A stretch of DNA of 64,000 nt from Triatoma infestans (GCA_011037195.1 JAAEAF010014491.1:62001-126000), one strand, 5' to 3'. Shown: positions 34,600-44,479, counted from the first letter of the stretch. Notes: generated by a model from the sequence alone, not told the origin. A program made the numbers and translations.

Positions 34600-35407
34600 T
34601 CTGATGTGATACACTCACACAACTTTCTCTTACTCTAGTTTGAAAATTGTTATTGACAAATTTTATAGTTACTATACCAAATTTAATGAAATTCGTCGGA
34701 ATTCGTCGAAACTGTTCAGTAAAAGCGCACTTCCAGTTTACTAATTTTCTTGAAACTTGGAATTTTGACAATCTATTAATTTCTAACTAATTTTGTTTCG
34801 ATTGTAAAATTGTATAATCAAATATGATAGCACTTAATAGAAAAACATAACCCCACCCCTCCCCCAAATGCCCCCTTAACTGACTTTACCAGGGAAAATG
34901 TTTCAAATAAAAGTTGTAGCTCTTTATATGTGTAGTTCATATTCCTAGTTTAAAGAAAATTTTTGGAACCGTTTTCGTGAAAATAAAAGAAAACTGAAAA
35001 ATACATTTCAATAAAAACGCACTTTCGATTTTCTTAAACTCGGAATTTCAACAACACATATAATTCTATTTAATATTATTTAGATGACAGTATTGTATAG
35101 TAAACTGAAACAGCACTTTAGAGGAAAACCTAACCCCGCCCTCTCCTAAACAACCCTTAAATGAATTTTCCCAGAGAAATGGTTCAATAAAAGTTTTAGA
35201 TCTCTGTATGTGTAGTTGATATTGCAAATTTGAACAAAATCGTCTGAACCATTTTGAGAAAGTTGCAAAAAAGTGAAAAAAACCATTCAGTAAAGTGGTA
35301 CTTCCGGTTAAGGAATTTTTTGGACTCAGGTGACCTCAAAACGGGTATTTCCGGTTAAAATTCGATATCGAAAATTTGATACGATTATAATAAAGTACGA
35401 GAAAGTA
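34600..35407 (-). repeat. Full-length DR1 copy with three modules, no microsatellite
   Basis: The hairpin end GATGTGATACACTCACAC has exact ACTTTCTCTTACT at 34622-34634. Three successive modules each contain the 'acttCCrgt' block (about 34730, 35020, 35290). The copy then jumps straight to the 'ggactcaggtgacctcaaaa' tail and 'gagaaagtaaaaa', skipping the microsatellite block. A good reference for the module structure. Confidence 0.85.
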
Positions 35408-35604
35408 AAAAGGTACATAGTAGTTAGGTAATGGTCTAATTCAAAATATAAAGAAAATAAAATTGGCTTTATTAGTTCCATTAAATTATCTATCATTTAC
35501 ATTTGTTAGTGTTGATCTCCAATACTGAATAGTAATTATTCATAGCTTTACAAATCGCAATCATTTCTAGTAGAAACTGGGACAATTGTGAAAACACAAT
35601 ATAT

Positions 35605-35912
35605 ATAGATCTTTTTCACTTTCCCTTAATGCTGCAAGAGGAAGTATTGCAATCGTATCGGATTTTTGCAAATTGTAGTTTTCACCGAAAATATAAGTTT
35701 CGAATTTGTGCCAGGGCACGAAAAGGAAATGTTTTCTAGCGAATGTTCTGCAGTTATGTTGTGTGTGTGTGTGTGTGTTTATAAATAAACAAACAAGTTT
35801 CAAGCAAAATCGTCATCTACAAATGCGAATTTATTGATCTATTTTTTTTTCTGCAGTTGTTTGCGAAAACAGTTCCAAACGATTTTCCTTAAGATTCCTT
35901 ACATTATGCGGG
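35605..35912 (+). repeat. DR1 5' portion, cut by the TIR element
   Basis: Starts at 'tttttcactttcccttaatg' plus 'aagaggaagtattgcaatcg', contains a (GT)n tract at 35758-35779 and 'gttccaaacgattttcctt', and is then interrupted by the TIR element at about 35913. Its continuation beyond 36892 is not obvious. Confidence 0.65.
35758..35779. repeat. (GT)n microsatellite inside DR1
   Basis: Pure GT run at the DR1 microsatellite position in the reverse orientation. Confidence 0.9.
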
Positions 35913-36892
35913 GTGTCCCAACTAATGCGCACACCCCATTTATCTCCTGTTTCTTTAAAGGTGGAAAGAAATTTAGACGGTAACCCTGTTATTTTAGATT
36001 CAGCATATGACAGTCGCACACATGCGCAATGTGCTAAGTGCCCAAATTGGTGCTAATTGTATTATATTGCCAGAGAAGGGGCCCCAACTTATTATTTTTT
36101 CTTTTCCTCTGAATGTAGATTTTGCTTCATGAAAATGAGCTTAAAAACATGAAAATCGGACTAGTGTTCCGGAGATACTTTTTCAAAATGGGACTGACGG
36201 TTTAGCTTACTAGTCAAAATGGGACTGACGGTTTAGCTTACTAGTCAAAATGGGACTGACGGTTTAGCTTACTAGTCAAAATGGGACTGACGGTTTAGCT
36301 TACTAGTCAAAATGGGACTGACGGTTTAGCTTACTAGTCAAAATGGGACTGACGGTTTAGCTTACAGTCAAAATTCTTTTTTTCTCCTCCTTCCTTTTAT
36401 GAATTTTATTTTTGTTTGAACATTTCTGTTTTTAACTTATCAAATAAGCATTTAACGTTTATAAGTAGAAGTACTGAATGAAATAAATTAGTAAGTTTGG
36501 GTTGATTTTTCACTTTGTTGCGGCAAGTAATCTTCCCTCCAGAAAAGTCGCAGATGTTCGAAGTTCATCGCGTGCGGTCGAAATCATAAACGAGCTGCTC
36601 GTGTTTACAGTAAGAGGTTTTCGCAACGAATTCCTGCAAGGCGTTTTACATTTATGACTGTTGTGGGGTGTTCTACGGACACAGGCTCAGTTGTTCGTGC
36701 CAATAAAATAAAAAGTGGGATTGTCATTTAAAATAATAAAGTTAGCACTGATTTGGGCACAGAGCACATTGCGCACATGTGTGCGACTGTTATATTCTCA
36801 ATGTACGCAAAAAAAATAAGGGGGTTACCATTTACAATTTCTCCATCTTCAAAGAAACAGGAGATAAATGGCGTGTGCACATTAGTTGTTCC
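35913..36892. mobile_element. Non-autonomous element with about 160-bp terminal inverted repeats
   Basis: About 35913-36068 is the imperfect inverse of about 36732-36892. Shared blocks include CATTTATCTCCTGTTTCTTT, CAGTCGCACACATG, CGCAATGTGCT and TGGTGCTAA in outer-to-inner order. The 660 bp between holds a 31-bp minisatellite and no transposase frame. I saw no clear target-site duplication and cannot assign a superfamily. This fits a MITE or foldback element that jumped into a DR1 copy. Confidence 0.7.
36183..36371. repeat. 31-bp minisatellite, six copies
   Basis: The unit begins TCAAAATGGGACTGACGG at 36183, 36214, 36245, 36276, 36307 and 36338. The copies are essentially identical until the last, which is shortened. 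It is the internal array of the TIR element. Confidence 0.97.
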
Positions 36893-37559
36893 TTTTATTT
36901 AAAAACAATTTCGCAAGAAAATTGAATTTTGGCAGGTTTTGGGTGGGGGGAACTCATCCTATGCATTCACTTCACTGAATATTAATTTTTGCAAGAGAGA
37001 GAATAAAATTTTTTATACTTTTGTGGTTGCATGTATTTATTAGAATGAAAGTATTTATAGCCTGATTGTGGATTATTGTTTGCTTTAGACTGTATTTATA
37101 GAGAAATGTATGATTGGTGTGAATGAGTGTAGGAGGGACAATACCGGCCAGGGGTGGCAACTTTTGGTCGTGTAGGAAGTCTTCCAGCACTTAATTTACG
37201 CAGCCACTTTCTCATGGAGGGGCGGGTCTGAGCCGGGATTGGCTACCCCGGCAACCGTTTGATTGTGAGTATGAAAGAGGTGTAAATAGTGTAAATATTT
37301 TAGTTTAGGTTAATTATTGAGGTGGGAATTAGATGCTGGATATCGGCAATTGAAAAGGAGTAATATGCACCATTATGACTTATGGAAAAGGCTAATGCAA
37401 AACAAAAAATCAAATTTTTTACTTTCAGATTTTTTGCCATAATGTGTTCCACTGTCAGATTTTTGAAATTGAATTTTCCCCAGATCCCTTGTATCCGAAC
37501 AGAATTCGGGTTAACCTGCAACGTCAAATATCCCTCTAATACGCCACTGAAGTTAAAAT
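36893..37559. other. No recognised gene
   Basis: Contains a 'gccggg...ccccggc' inverted repeat near 37232-37254 and AT-rich DNA. No supported coding region. Confidence 0.4.
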
Positions 37560-37772
37560 TTATCGTACTAATACTATGTAAGTATTAATGTAATCCATGG
37601 AATACATTGCTAGAATTCCAGATTTTAAGAAAATCAGTTAACCAAGAGCGCAGCTTTACAAAACAGGATTATTATAATATTAACCAATCACTTTTGTTTG
37701 GTAAAAGTCGCTGCATTTTTTCGAGCTTTTAAGAAAAAGTCGTGTGATTATTTCACAGTACATTTTTTTCCT
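37560..37772 (+). repeat. DR1 3' portion
   Basis: 'gctagaattccagatttta' and 'aaaatcagttaaccaagagc' lead into AAGAAAAAGTCGTGTGATTATTTCACAG and a T-run, a decayed hairpin end. Confidence 0.6.
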
Positions 37773-38619
37773 TTCTATGCAATACCTTATAACTGTAGCA
37801 CGTTACATTAATGTAAGTGCAAAATTCTAGTAAATTAACCGAAATGAAGAAGTAAATAAATCAAATGGGCTGCACAACAGTAAATAAAACCAAACTGTGT
37901 GAAAGCAAATCAACGAGAGCATATGGAAATCTACTGCTATTTCAAGCGTTATCATTTTGGTCTCTCTCTCTCTCTCTCTCTGTCCCGCAGGAATACTGGT
38001 GGGGCACCCAGGTACAAACAGAGAATCACTATAACAAACCTCACACAGGTTGTCATCTGCAGTTATAAACAAAAGAGCCCACCAACCCTTACTGCCCTTA
38101 ATGGTAGTTATAGCAACTGGCCAGTTTAGTCCAGTTTTACACCAGAGGTCATCATTGTACTACAATAAGCATTAGTAGAGGTGTAAAGTACTACAGTACT
38201 GTATTTTCCATACATATAGGTAAAGTAGGTTGGTATTTTACACTTGTGCGTTATAATACACTTATACAAGTGTGTTCCACTTATGTTTTGGAAATGATGC
38301 TATGATAATACGCAATTTCGAGGGAAAAAAGTTCTATAGGGAGAAGGGTTATTACAATAGTACTTTTATGATAACAAATAGGAATTTGGGAGGAGGGGAA
38401 CAGAATTCTGTGGGCATTCATTTAAATGGTTCAAAGCTATGGAGCTGTGGTTACCATCATCATCATCATAGAATTAATGGTTGATTTCATTCATCGATCA
38501 ACTGAACTGCTTTAGAGGGATTAACCATATTGGACATGTAATTTAAAATGAGAGATTTCTGGCAGAGTATTTATAATATTCAATAATTAGGTAAATTTTT
38601 TATGGATTATAAATTTGAC
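37773..38619. other. No recognised gene; (TC)n tract
   Basis: A (TC)n run at 37961-37982 ends in CCCGCAG and is followed by a 21-base stretch and GTACAA, a splice-site-like pairing (see findings). Otherwise unassigned. Confidence 0.4.
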
Positions 38620-39140
38620 ATCCTCTTGCGACCACGTGAAATCTTCAAAATTGAATTTTCACAGGAAATACGAGTCTGGAGGTTCCTTGAGTAAGAAAGA
38701 AAAACATGTTGTTGTTTTTTGCTAGACGGCCCGTGTGTGGGTGTATCAAGCTCAGAAATACTGATATCACCATCTTCCAGTCCGAAATTAATGTTTTTTC
38801 TTTTAAAACATATTGCCAGGAAAAAAAGGATTTAGGAGGTTCTGGCGGAGCTACAATTACAATGTTAAAGCTTTGCTCTAAAGAGCAACTTTTCCCGAGA
38901 AATTATAGAAAATCAATACTATTGAGGATATCGAGGCATTGGAACCGCAACGGAGGATTTGATTTAAATCAGAAAAGAAAGTGCATAGAAAATGCGATTT
39001 ACGGTTTTTCTTTTCTTTTTTGCCTTTTGCTTTGAACATGGCTCTTATGATTTTCGGCAAAATGGTACACTAACTATAAATATCAATGTTTGATCACGTT
39101 ATCTGATCACATTTTTTGGGAAAATTGATGATGTTTTTTG
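38620..39140 (+). repeat. Decayed DR1 copy
   Basis: 'cacaggaaatacgagtctgg' and 'tccttgagtaagaaag' at the start, then 'gaaccgcaacggagg' and 'catggctcttatgattttc'. The hairpin end is missing; the Gypsy insertion begins about 60 bases further on. Confidence 0.5.
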
Positions 39141-39200
39141 CGTGAATGTAGATATTTGTTGGATCAAGTAGAATTCCTAACTAGAAATATTTTGTTGACG

Positions 39201-39205
39201 CCAAT
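39201..39205. repeat. 5-bp target-site duplication, left
   Basis: CCAAT here and at 44475-44479 flank the LTR element. A 5-bp duplication is usual for Ty3/Gypsy integrases. Confidence 0.9.
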
Positions 39206-39548
39206 TGTGAGTAGACGCTATCGGCTAGGCCGGCCGGAAGTAGTCGAAGACGCCCGAACGTAGTGGAGCCTGGCGTCTGGCCAGCTGCGCACTAGTTCGG
39301 CCTATAGTGTGGGCGAGAGAACTTTGGAGTTTTTCAGCGTTGTTACCCTACCAGGAGCGAGTGGCGGCGCGACCCGTTTGCGGAGGTTGGAGTGGCACAG
39401 GAGGCAGAGAATAATTTCCTTAATTTGTAATATAGATTGTGTCTTAAAAAGTAATCTTGTTTATTTAACTAAATACATAGTTGTATTATTTTGATTTAAC
39501 TAAGTGTGATCTGTAATCCCTTCCCCTATCCCGTTCCCACTTATTACA
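39206..39548 (+). repeat. Left LTR of the Gypsy element
   Basis: Starts TGTGAGTAGACGC and ends CCCACTTATTACA. Identical by eye to 44132-44474 except for one base. The U3 part is GC-rich and the 3' third is AT-rich. No classic TATA was identified. Confidence 0.95.
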
Positions 39549-39566
39549 GTGGTGTCAGGTGTGGGG
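39549..39566 (+). promoter_or_regulatory. Putative primer-binding region
   Basis: GTGGTGTCAGGTGTGGGG directly follows the LTR. A TGGTGTCAGRNGTGGG-like sequence is common at this place in insect Gypsy elements. I could not assign the primer tRNA. The inverted gag begins within a few bases, so little of the normal leader remains on this side. Confidence 0.5.
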
Positions 39567-40382
39567 TCTCCTTTGAGGGCATTCCCGCGCAAGGTGTCCT
39601 TGCTGCCGGCACCTGAAGCAAGTAAAATTTCCCACGGCCAGGCCAGAGGGTCTCCTCGCCCCTTCTCTACTCCCCCCTTGTATTGCCCGCACCTCATTCT
39701 GAATGGGTAATTGGTTTTGGGCATTTTCTATAATTGTTGCTGCCTCTATAGCCGTTTTGAACGAATTTGGGGATTGGTACCGTAATGGTAACCCGATTTC
39801 TCCTCTTAACCCTCTCATAAACGCGGCTAGCGTGACCTGCATAATTTGCTTCCGTGCCCATTCCATCTCTTCCGCGGACATTGCTTCCTTCGGGATAGTC
39901 TCTTCCCCCAGTTTACGACAACGATCCGCGAACTCTTTAACTGTTTCTCCTGCTCGTTGCGACACTGCATTTAACTGCAGTAGCTTTTCTGCTGGGGATT
40001 GAGTGGGCCCAAATCGTTCAGTGAGTACCTCACAGTAATCTGCTAGGGTTGCGGTGGGTTCTAGGAGTGCAGGGAACCCTGCTACACAAGCTGCTGCAGC
40101 TCCTGTCAATTTAAGTTGGCAGATAAGTGTTTTGTCTTGCTCTGACCACCCCCCACACTTTGCTACCCTCTCTATGTTCTTCAAAAAACTGTCCACACTT
40201 TCTTCGTCCTCTCTCCCCCCCCAAGGGCGAATTAGAGATTGCAACGACATATCTCGTTTGATTTTACTTTGTTCTGTTTTACTCCCCTCTGCTAAATTCG
40301 TCATGGTTGCTTGTCTCAAGGTAGTGTATTCTACCTTCAACTTTTTCAGTTCGGCTTCTAACTGTTCTACTTTTTTTTCCAT
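39555..40382 (-). CDS. gag: Gag-like protein in inverted orientation, 3'-truncated
   Basis: Gag forms the particle and binds the element RNA. This 275-codon ATG frame runs opposite to pol. It has a charged coiled-coil-like N-terminus (about residues 1-30), a capsid-like middle containing WGGREDEESVDSFL and an ERFGPTQSPAEKL block, and a CCHC zinc knuckle near the C-terminus (CFRCRQQGHLAREC, spacing 2-4-4). After the knuckle only a few residues follow, read through the primer-binding region, so the true gag C-terminus and the join to protease are lost. Its first 87 codons match the plus-strand copy at 41112. As placed, it cannot be expressed from the left LTR as sense. Confidence 0.9.
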   Translation of the reverse strand: MEKKVEQLEAELKKLKVEYTTLRQATMTNLAEGSKTEQSKIKRDMSLQSLIRPWGGREDEESVDSFLKNIERVAKCGGWSEQDKTLICQLKLTGAAAACVAGFPALLEPTATLADYCEVLTERFGPTQSPAEKLLQLNAVSQRAGETVKEFADRCRKLGEETIPKEAMSAEEMEWARKQIMQVTLAAFMRGLRGEIGLPLRYQSPNSFKTAIEAATIIENAQNQLPIQNEVRAIQGGSREGARRPSGLAVGNFTCFRCRQQGHLARECPQRRPHT

Positions 40383-40563
40383 TTTTTTTTTTCAAGAAAA
40401 AAGAAAAAAAAATTCCCACAAAACAAAACAAAACAAAATTTTATAATATTCTTTTGAAATTTTAAAAGAAAAAAAAATCCCACAAAACAAAACAAAAATT
40501 TTATAATATTCTTTTGAAATTTTATAACTAAAATTATTATATCAGTCCTTTTTTTTTTTTTTT
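40121..40563 (-). repeat. Left arm of gag/leader inverted repeat
   Basis: Pairs with about 40991-41373 on the opposite strand, from the LTR-proximal break in gag (40121 with 41373) to a T-run. It carries an extra 60-bp tandem copy at 40441-40500 / 40501-40560 ('ttataatattcttttgaaat' twice, 60 bases apart) that the right arm lacks. Confidence 0.92.
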
Positions 40564-40961
40564 AACAGAATAAAAGAAAATTTCCTTTTAATTACGTGTA
40601 CAGTCGTATGTACTTATAAATGGTACGTATTATTTCCGATTAGTTTCCTATAGCTTGTGGCTGTGTGTGTGGCATAGCAACAGACAGCTACTGTCTCTAG
40701 TTCAAGGTCACTTCGCTATTCACTTACTTCGTAGCCTTATTGCTTTTTCTCTTCTATACTATTATTACGTACACTTTTATGAATATTTACATTTGATTAT
40801 ATACAATTTCTACAGTTATATACACAAATCCACAACGATTAAAAGAAAGAAAAGAAAAAAAAAAACCAAAACAAAATTAGTAATATACGATACAACCCTT
40901 TAAAAAAAAAAAAAAAATTCTTCTTTATTTTGTTCTCTTTTGTTTAAAAAAAAAAAAAAAA

Positions 40962-40990
<29 letters not shown>
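40564..40990. other. Spacer between the gag inverted-repeat arms, probably inverted leader
   Basis: About 430 bp present once, rich in A or T runs. Read on the minus strand it flows directly into the leader end shared by both arms, so it is probably the untranslated leader upstream of gag, carried along in the inversion. No frame with recognisable content. Confidence 0.45.

Positions 40991-41005
<15 letters not shown>
40963..41005. repeat. 43-base poly(A) run at the inverted-repeat junction
   Basis: An uninterrupted A-run adjoins the right arm and pairs partly with the T-run ending the left arm. Such a tract is a plausible template-switch point and also a weak point for sequencing and assembly. 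Confidence 0.85.
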
Positions 41006-41007
<2 letters not shown>

Positions 41008-41373
41008 ACTGATATAATAATTTTAGTTATAAAATTTCAAAAGAATATTATAAAATTTTGTTTTGTTTTGTTTTGTGGGAATTTTTTTTTCTTTTTTCTT
41101 GAAAAAAAAAAATGGAAAAAAAAGTAGAACAGTTAGAAGCCGAACTGAAAAAGTTGAAGGTAGAATACACTACCTTGAGACAAGCAACCATGACGAATTT
41201 AGCAGAGGGGAGTAAAACAGAACAAAGTAAAATCAAACGAGATATGTCGTTGCAATCTCTAATTCGCCCTTGGGGGGGGAGAGAGGACGAAGAAAGTGTG
41301 GACAGTTTTTTGAAGAACATAGAGAGGGTAGCAAAGTGTGGGGGGTGGTCAGAGCAAGACAAAACACTTATCT
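40991..41373 (+). repeat. Right arm of gag/leader inverted repeat
   Basis: Inverse match of 40121-40563 without the 60-bp extra copy. The gag part is the same sequence up to 41373, where it breaks into pol. Confidence 0.92.
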
Positions 41374-41420
41374 TATTCGAGGCTTCGCTCATCACGCCAG
41401 GCCCCTTACCTCGCTACTGA
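41112..41420 (+). pseudogene. gag: Truncated gag start (sense orientation)
   Basis: The ATG at 41112 opens the same N-terminal 87 residues as the minus-strand gag. After 41373 the sequence is pol DNA read in the wrong frame for 16 codons, and then a TGA stops translation. Without the capsid body and zinc knuckle this product should not assemble. It marks a deletion junction between gag and pol, not a natural gag-pol boundary. Confidence 0.85.
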
Positions 41421-43552
41421 AGCAAGACGTGTCCTTCCAGTGGGGCCCGGAGCAGCAAGGGGCATTCGACGCGCTGCGGAAGGCCCTTTGCTCAGAGGCA
41501 GTACTGATTTATCCTGACTTTTCGGACCCCTTTGAGTTGGCGACCGATGCATCAGCCGTCGCGATCGGGGCGGTGTTGTCCCAAAGGCGCGACAGGTGCG
41601 AAAGGCCGGTGGCCTTTGCTAGCCGGCAGTTAACTGCCGCCGAACAAAAGTACTCAACCACGGAGCGCGAACTATTGGCAGTTGTGTGGGCTACGGCCCA
41701 GTTCCGGTGTTATCTGTTGGGCCGCCAGTTTACCCTGATCACAGATCATTCGGCTTTACGGTGGATGCTACACCTTAGGGACCCATCGGCCAGGTTAACA
41801 CGGTGGTCATTGCGACTGGCAGAGTTCACCTACGAAGTGGTACATAGGCCAGGGTTGAAACATACTAACGCGGACGCACTCAGCCGAGCGGTGGGGGCTG
41901 TGAATACGCGGAGTATCGACCCCAAGATCAGATGGCGTGTAGCGCAAGAGGGGGATAAATGGTGCCAATCAATGGAGAGACGCAAACTGGCCAACCGAGC
42001 AGAGAATGGACTGCTATACTTTAGCGGAAAGGAGGGAAACGGAGCTAATGGAGCGGTGCTAGTGCCCAAAAGCGAACGGGAGGCGGTAATATACCACTGC
42101 CATAGTACCCCATGGTCGGGACATCCAGGAATAAAACGTACCACACAGCGAGTCCAAATGCGGTACCTCTGGCCCAAGATGGGGCGAGATATAAAGGAGT
42201 ATGTGCGGGCCTGTAAAATCTGTCAGGAGAGGAGGACCCCCGCGGGGTTGCAGGTACCACTGGCAACCGTGACGGAAGCGTCCCGACCCTTTGAGCAAGT
42301 ATCTCTCGATATTGTAGGGCCCCTACCTACCACCACAGCAGGGAGCCGATACCTGTTGACTATAGTGGACTGGTTCTCCCGGTATGCGGAAGCCGTCCCG
42401 CTTAAGGAACAGTCGGCAGAAGAAAGTGCCAGCGCCTTTGTAGAGGCACTGGTACTGAGACACGGGGTCCCAGACCGAGTGCTCACCGACCAAGGGAGGA
42501 ATTTTACCTCCGATTTATTTAAGGCGGCCTGTAGAACGCTGGGAATAAAGAAATTACAAACAACGGCTTACCACCCGCAAGGTAACGGAATGGTAGAACG
42601 GCTACATCGTACTCTCACGAATTCGCTAGCCTGCATTGTCCGTCGGGATGGACGGGATTGGGATAAGTGGATCCCATATGCATTGATGGCGTACCGGAGT
42701 ACGCCCCACTCCTCAACGGGTTATTCGCCTTATTTCTTGGTGCACGGCAGGGAGCCCAAATTACCTTCCGAGGGCCAACTCGAAGCTAGGGAGGGGGCTC
42801 ACAGTACCATAGACTTTGTCCGGTCACTGGAACGAAAATTAAGGGAGGCCTATAGGGAGACGAGGGCAACAGATGCAAGGACGAGGAGGCAAAGAGCCCA
42901 CCAGCATGACAAGGGGAAGAAGGTAAGAACCTTCGAAGGAGGTGACAAAGTGTACCTGTTCGAACCAGCAGTACCGGCAGGCCACTCCCGAAAATTTAGA
43001 CGCCCCTGGACCGGACCGCATACAATACTCGCAGCGACTTCCCCGGTTAATTACCGAATTGCACTAGCAAGAGGGGGCACTGTGGTCGTACATGTTAATC
43101 GGCTGAAACCCGCGTACGAGCGAGCCGGCACCTCGGTGACGGAGAGGAAGATACGGGCCCCCCGCGAAGGTGAGTACTCCGAAGATGCTGGGACATCGGG
43201 AGGAGTCAGTGATCAGCCCATAAGAGGGAGAATGTCATCAGATGATGATGAAGCGGACGACTGGCCAGGGCGCGATTCTACCACCGAGCGATCCCACTCT
43301 TCTACGGACTCTCTGGACGACAGCGAGGGTCCCGAGCCCTCTATCTGGGATCCGGACGTAAACGATTGGGATCAGACAGAAGCTGAGGCAGCAGAGAGAA
43401 CCCCCTACCGGCTAAGGAGCCGGGCCCACGAAGAACAAGGAAGCCGGGAAGCAGGATTCGGGGAGGTCCCTGAGACCCAGGAGGCGCGGGACGGGGTGAA
43501 TACGCGACCGAGGGTCCGACGCCATAGTCCCGGTAGAAAAGAGTCCGTGTGA
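41374..43552 (+). pseudogene. pol: Pol remainder: RNase H and integrase, RT core and protease missing
   Basis: An uninterrupted frame of about 725 codons. It begins in the RT-RNase H connection (RGFAHHARPLTSLL). RNase H follows with its acidic residues in ATDASAVAIGAVLSQ, TERELLAVVWA, ITDHSALRW and NADALSR. Integrase shows the H-H-C-C zinc module (WSGHPG to ACKICQ), then the DDE core (SLDIVGPL, LTDQGRNF, MVERLHR) and a GPHTI / HVNRLKP C-terminal region like the GPY/F domain. An acidic tail follows. There is no ATG at the start: the frame opens inside gag DNA in another register (nearest frame start a TTG at 41270), so expression is doubtful. Protease and the YxDD palm are absent through the deletion. 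Confidence 0.9.
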
Positions 43553-44115
43553 TGCTATCATCCTGATGTTACCATCGTTCAAGGAGGTGTGTGGAGGAGG
43601 TGGGGGAAATTTATATACATGTACATCTCGTTTATGTCTGGAAGAAGGTGGTTAACAATCCTTCGGGAAGTGAATGCAGCTGTCTAATGAAAGAGTGAAT
43701 GTTTGTTTAGTCCTGTGTGCTCTAAAATACTCCTCAGCCATCCCGGCCTGTTGGTGGACGTTGAAGCGTGCCCTCTTCGCCGGGGGGGGTGGCAGCGTGG
43801 GGATGCTCTGAGGTAAGTAATAAAGTCTGTAAGATCCCACACAGGATAGGGGCCAGGGTATGTTAAGACCCAAGGAGAAGGAAGGGAGGAGGAGTTGCCA
43901 GAGAAGCTAGCGCAGATCCCTCCACACCGACAGCAGTTAAGCTAGAGAGGCCAGCCATTTTAAACTAACCTGAGGAGCGAAGGAGCAGTAAGAGCACCGC
44001 CATCGACAGTACATTCACGGAATCCCGGCGGCTTCCGATGAGGCGAGTCCCAGCCTGGATAGGACTAGAAGGGAGGTGAGAAAAGTGGAGCTCTCAGGAA
44101 TGGATCTCCACTTTT
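43553..44115 (+). other. 3' untranslated region of the Gypsy element
   Basis: Between the pol stop and the polypurine tract. It contains a G-run near 43783-43790 and a 'taataaagtctgtaag' stretch. Short frames on the minus strand have no recognisable content. No env-like frame. Confidence 0.6.
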
Positions 44116-44128
44116 GAAAAGGGGGAAG
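44116..44128 (+). promoter_or_regulatory. Polypurine tract
   Basis: GAAAAGGGGGAAG lies three bases before the right LTR, the standard place for plus-strand priming. Confidence 0.9.
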
Positions 44129-44131
44129 CTG

Positions 44132-44474
44132 TGTGAGTAGACGCTGTCGGCTAGGCCGGCCGGAAGTAGTCGAAGACGCCCGAACGTAGTGGAGCCTGGC
44201 GTCTGGCCAGCTGCGCACTAGTTCGGCCTATAGTGTGGGCGAGAGAACTTTGGAGTTTTTCAGCGTTGTTACCCTACCAGGAGCGAGTGGCGGCGCGACC
44301 CGTTTGCGGAGGTTGGAGTGGCACAGGAGGCAGAGAATAATTTCCTTAATTTGTAATATAGATTGTGTCTTAAAAAGTAATCTTGTTTATTTAACTAAAT
44401 ACATAGTTGTATTATTTTGATTTAACTAAGTGTGATCTGTAATCCCTTCCCCTATCCCGTTCCCACTTATTACA
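44132..44474 (+). repeat. Right LTR of the Gypsy element
   Basis: Starts TGTGAGTAGACGC and ends TTATTACA; one difference from the left LTR. Followed at once by the CCAAT duplication. Confidence 0.95.
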
Positions 44475-44479
44475 CCAAT
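44475..44479. repeat. 5-bp target-site duplication, right
   Basis: CCAAT, matching 39201-39205. Confidence 0.9.

Larger units (their letters stand above)
39206..44474 (+). mobile_element. Ty3/Gypsy LTR retrotransposon, young but internally rearranged
   Basis: Two 343-bp LTRs with TG...CA ends, a 5-bp target-site duplication and a purine tract before the right LTR define a 5.27-kb element. Inside, the order is abnormal: left LTR, gag on the minus strand, spacer, leader plus the first part of gag on the plus strand, then pol starting in the RT-RNase H connection. Protease and the RT catalytic core are missing. The LTRs differ at one base that I could find (A at about 39220, G at about 44146), so integration is recent. 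The copy cannot encode a full set of proteins, so if it moved in this form it used proteins from another copy. Base composition is clearly more GC-rich than the surrounding DNA. Confidence 0.9.

Noticed and set aside
36183..36371. CRISPR-like array
   Set aside because: The 31-bp units are directly adjacent with no spacers, inside a TIR element of a eukaryotic genome: a minisatellite.
38706..39035. 109-codon plus-strand frame as a gene
   Set aside because: It lies within a decayed DR1 copy and has no recognisable domain.
41048..41395. 115-codon minus-strand frame and the similar plus-strand frame at 40054-40446
   Set aside because: Both are antisense readings of the two gag copies. They look alike only because of the inverted repeat.
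43553..44131. An env gene in the Gypsy element
   Set aside because: No open frame of useful length between the pol stop and the polypurine tract.
39206..44474. Two adjacent Gypsy elements in opposite orientation
   Set aside because: Only two LTRs, one polypurine tract and one 5-bp duplication are present, and the gag arms are inside them. A single rearranged element explains the layout better.
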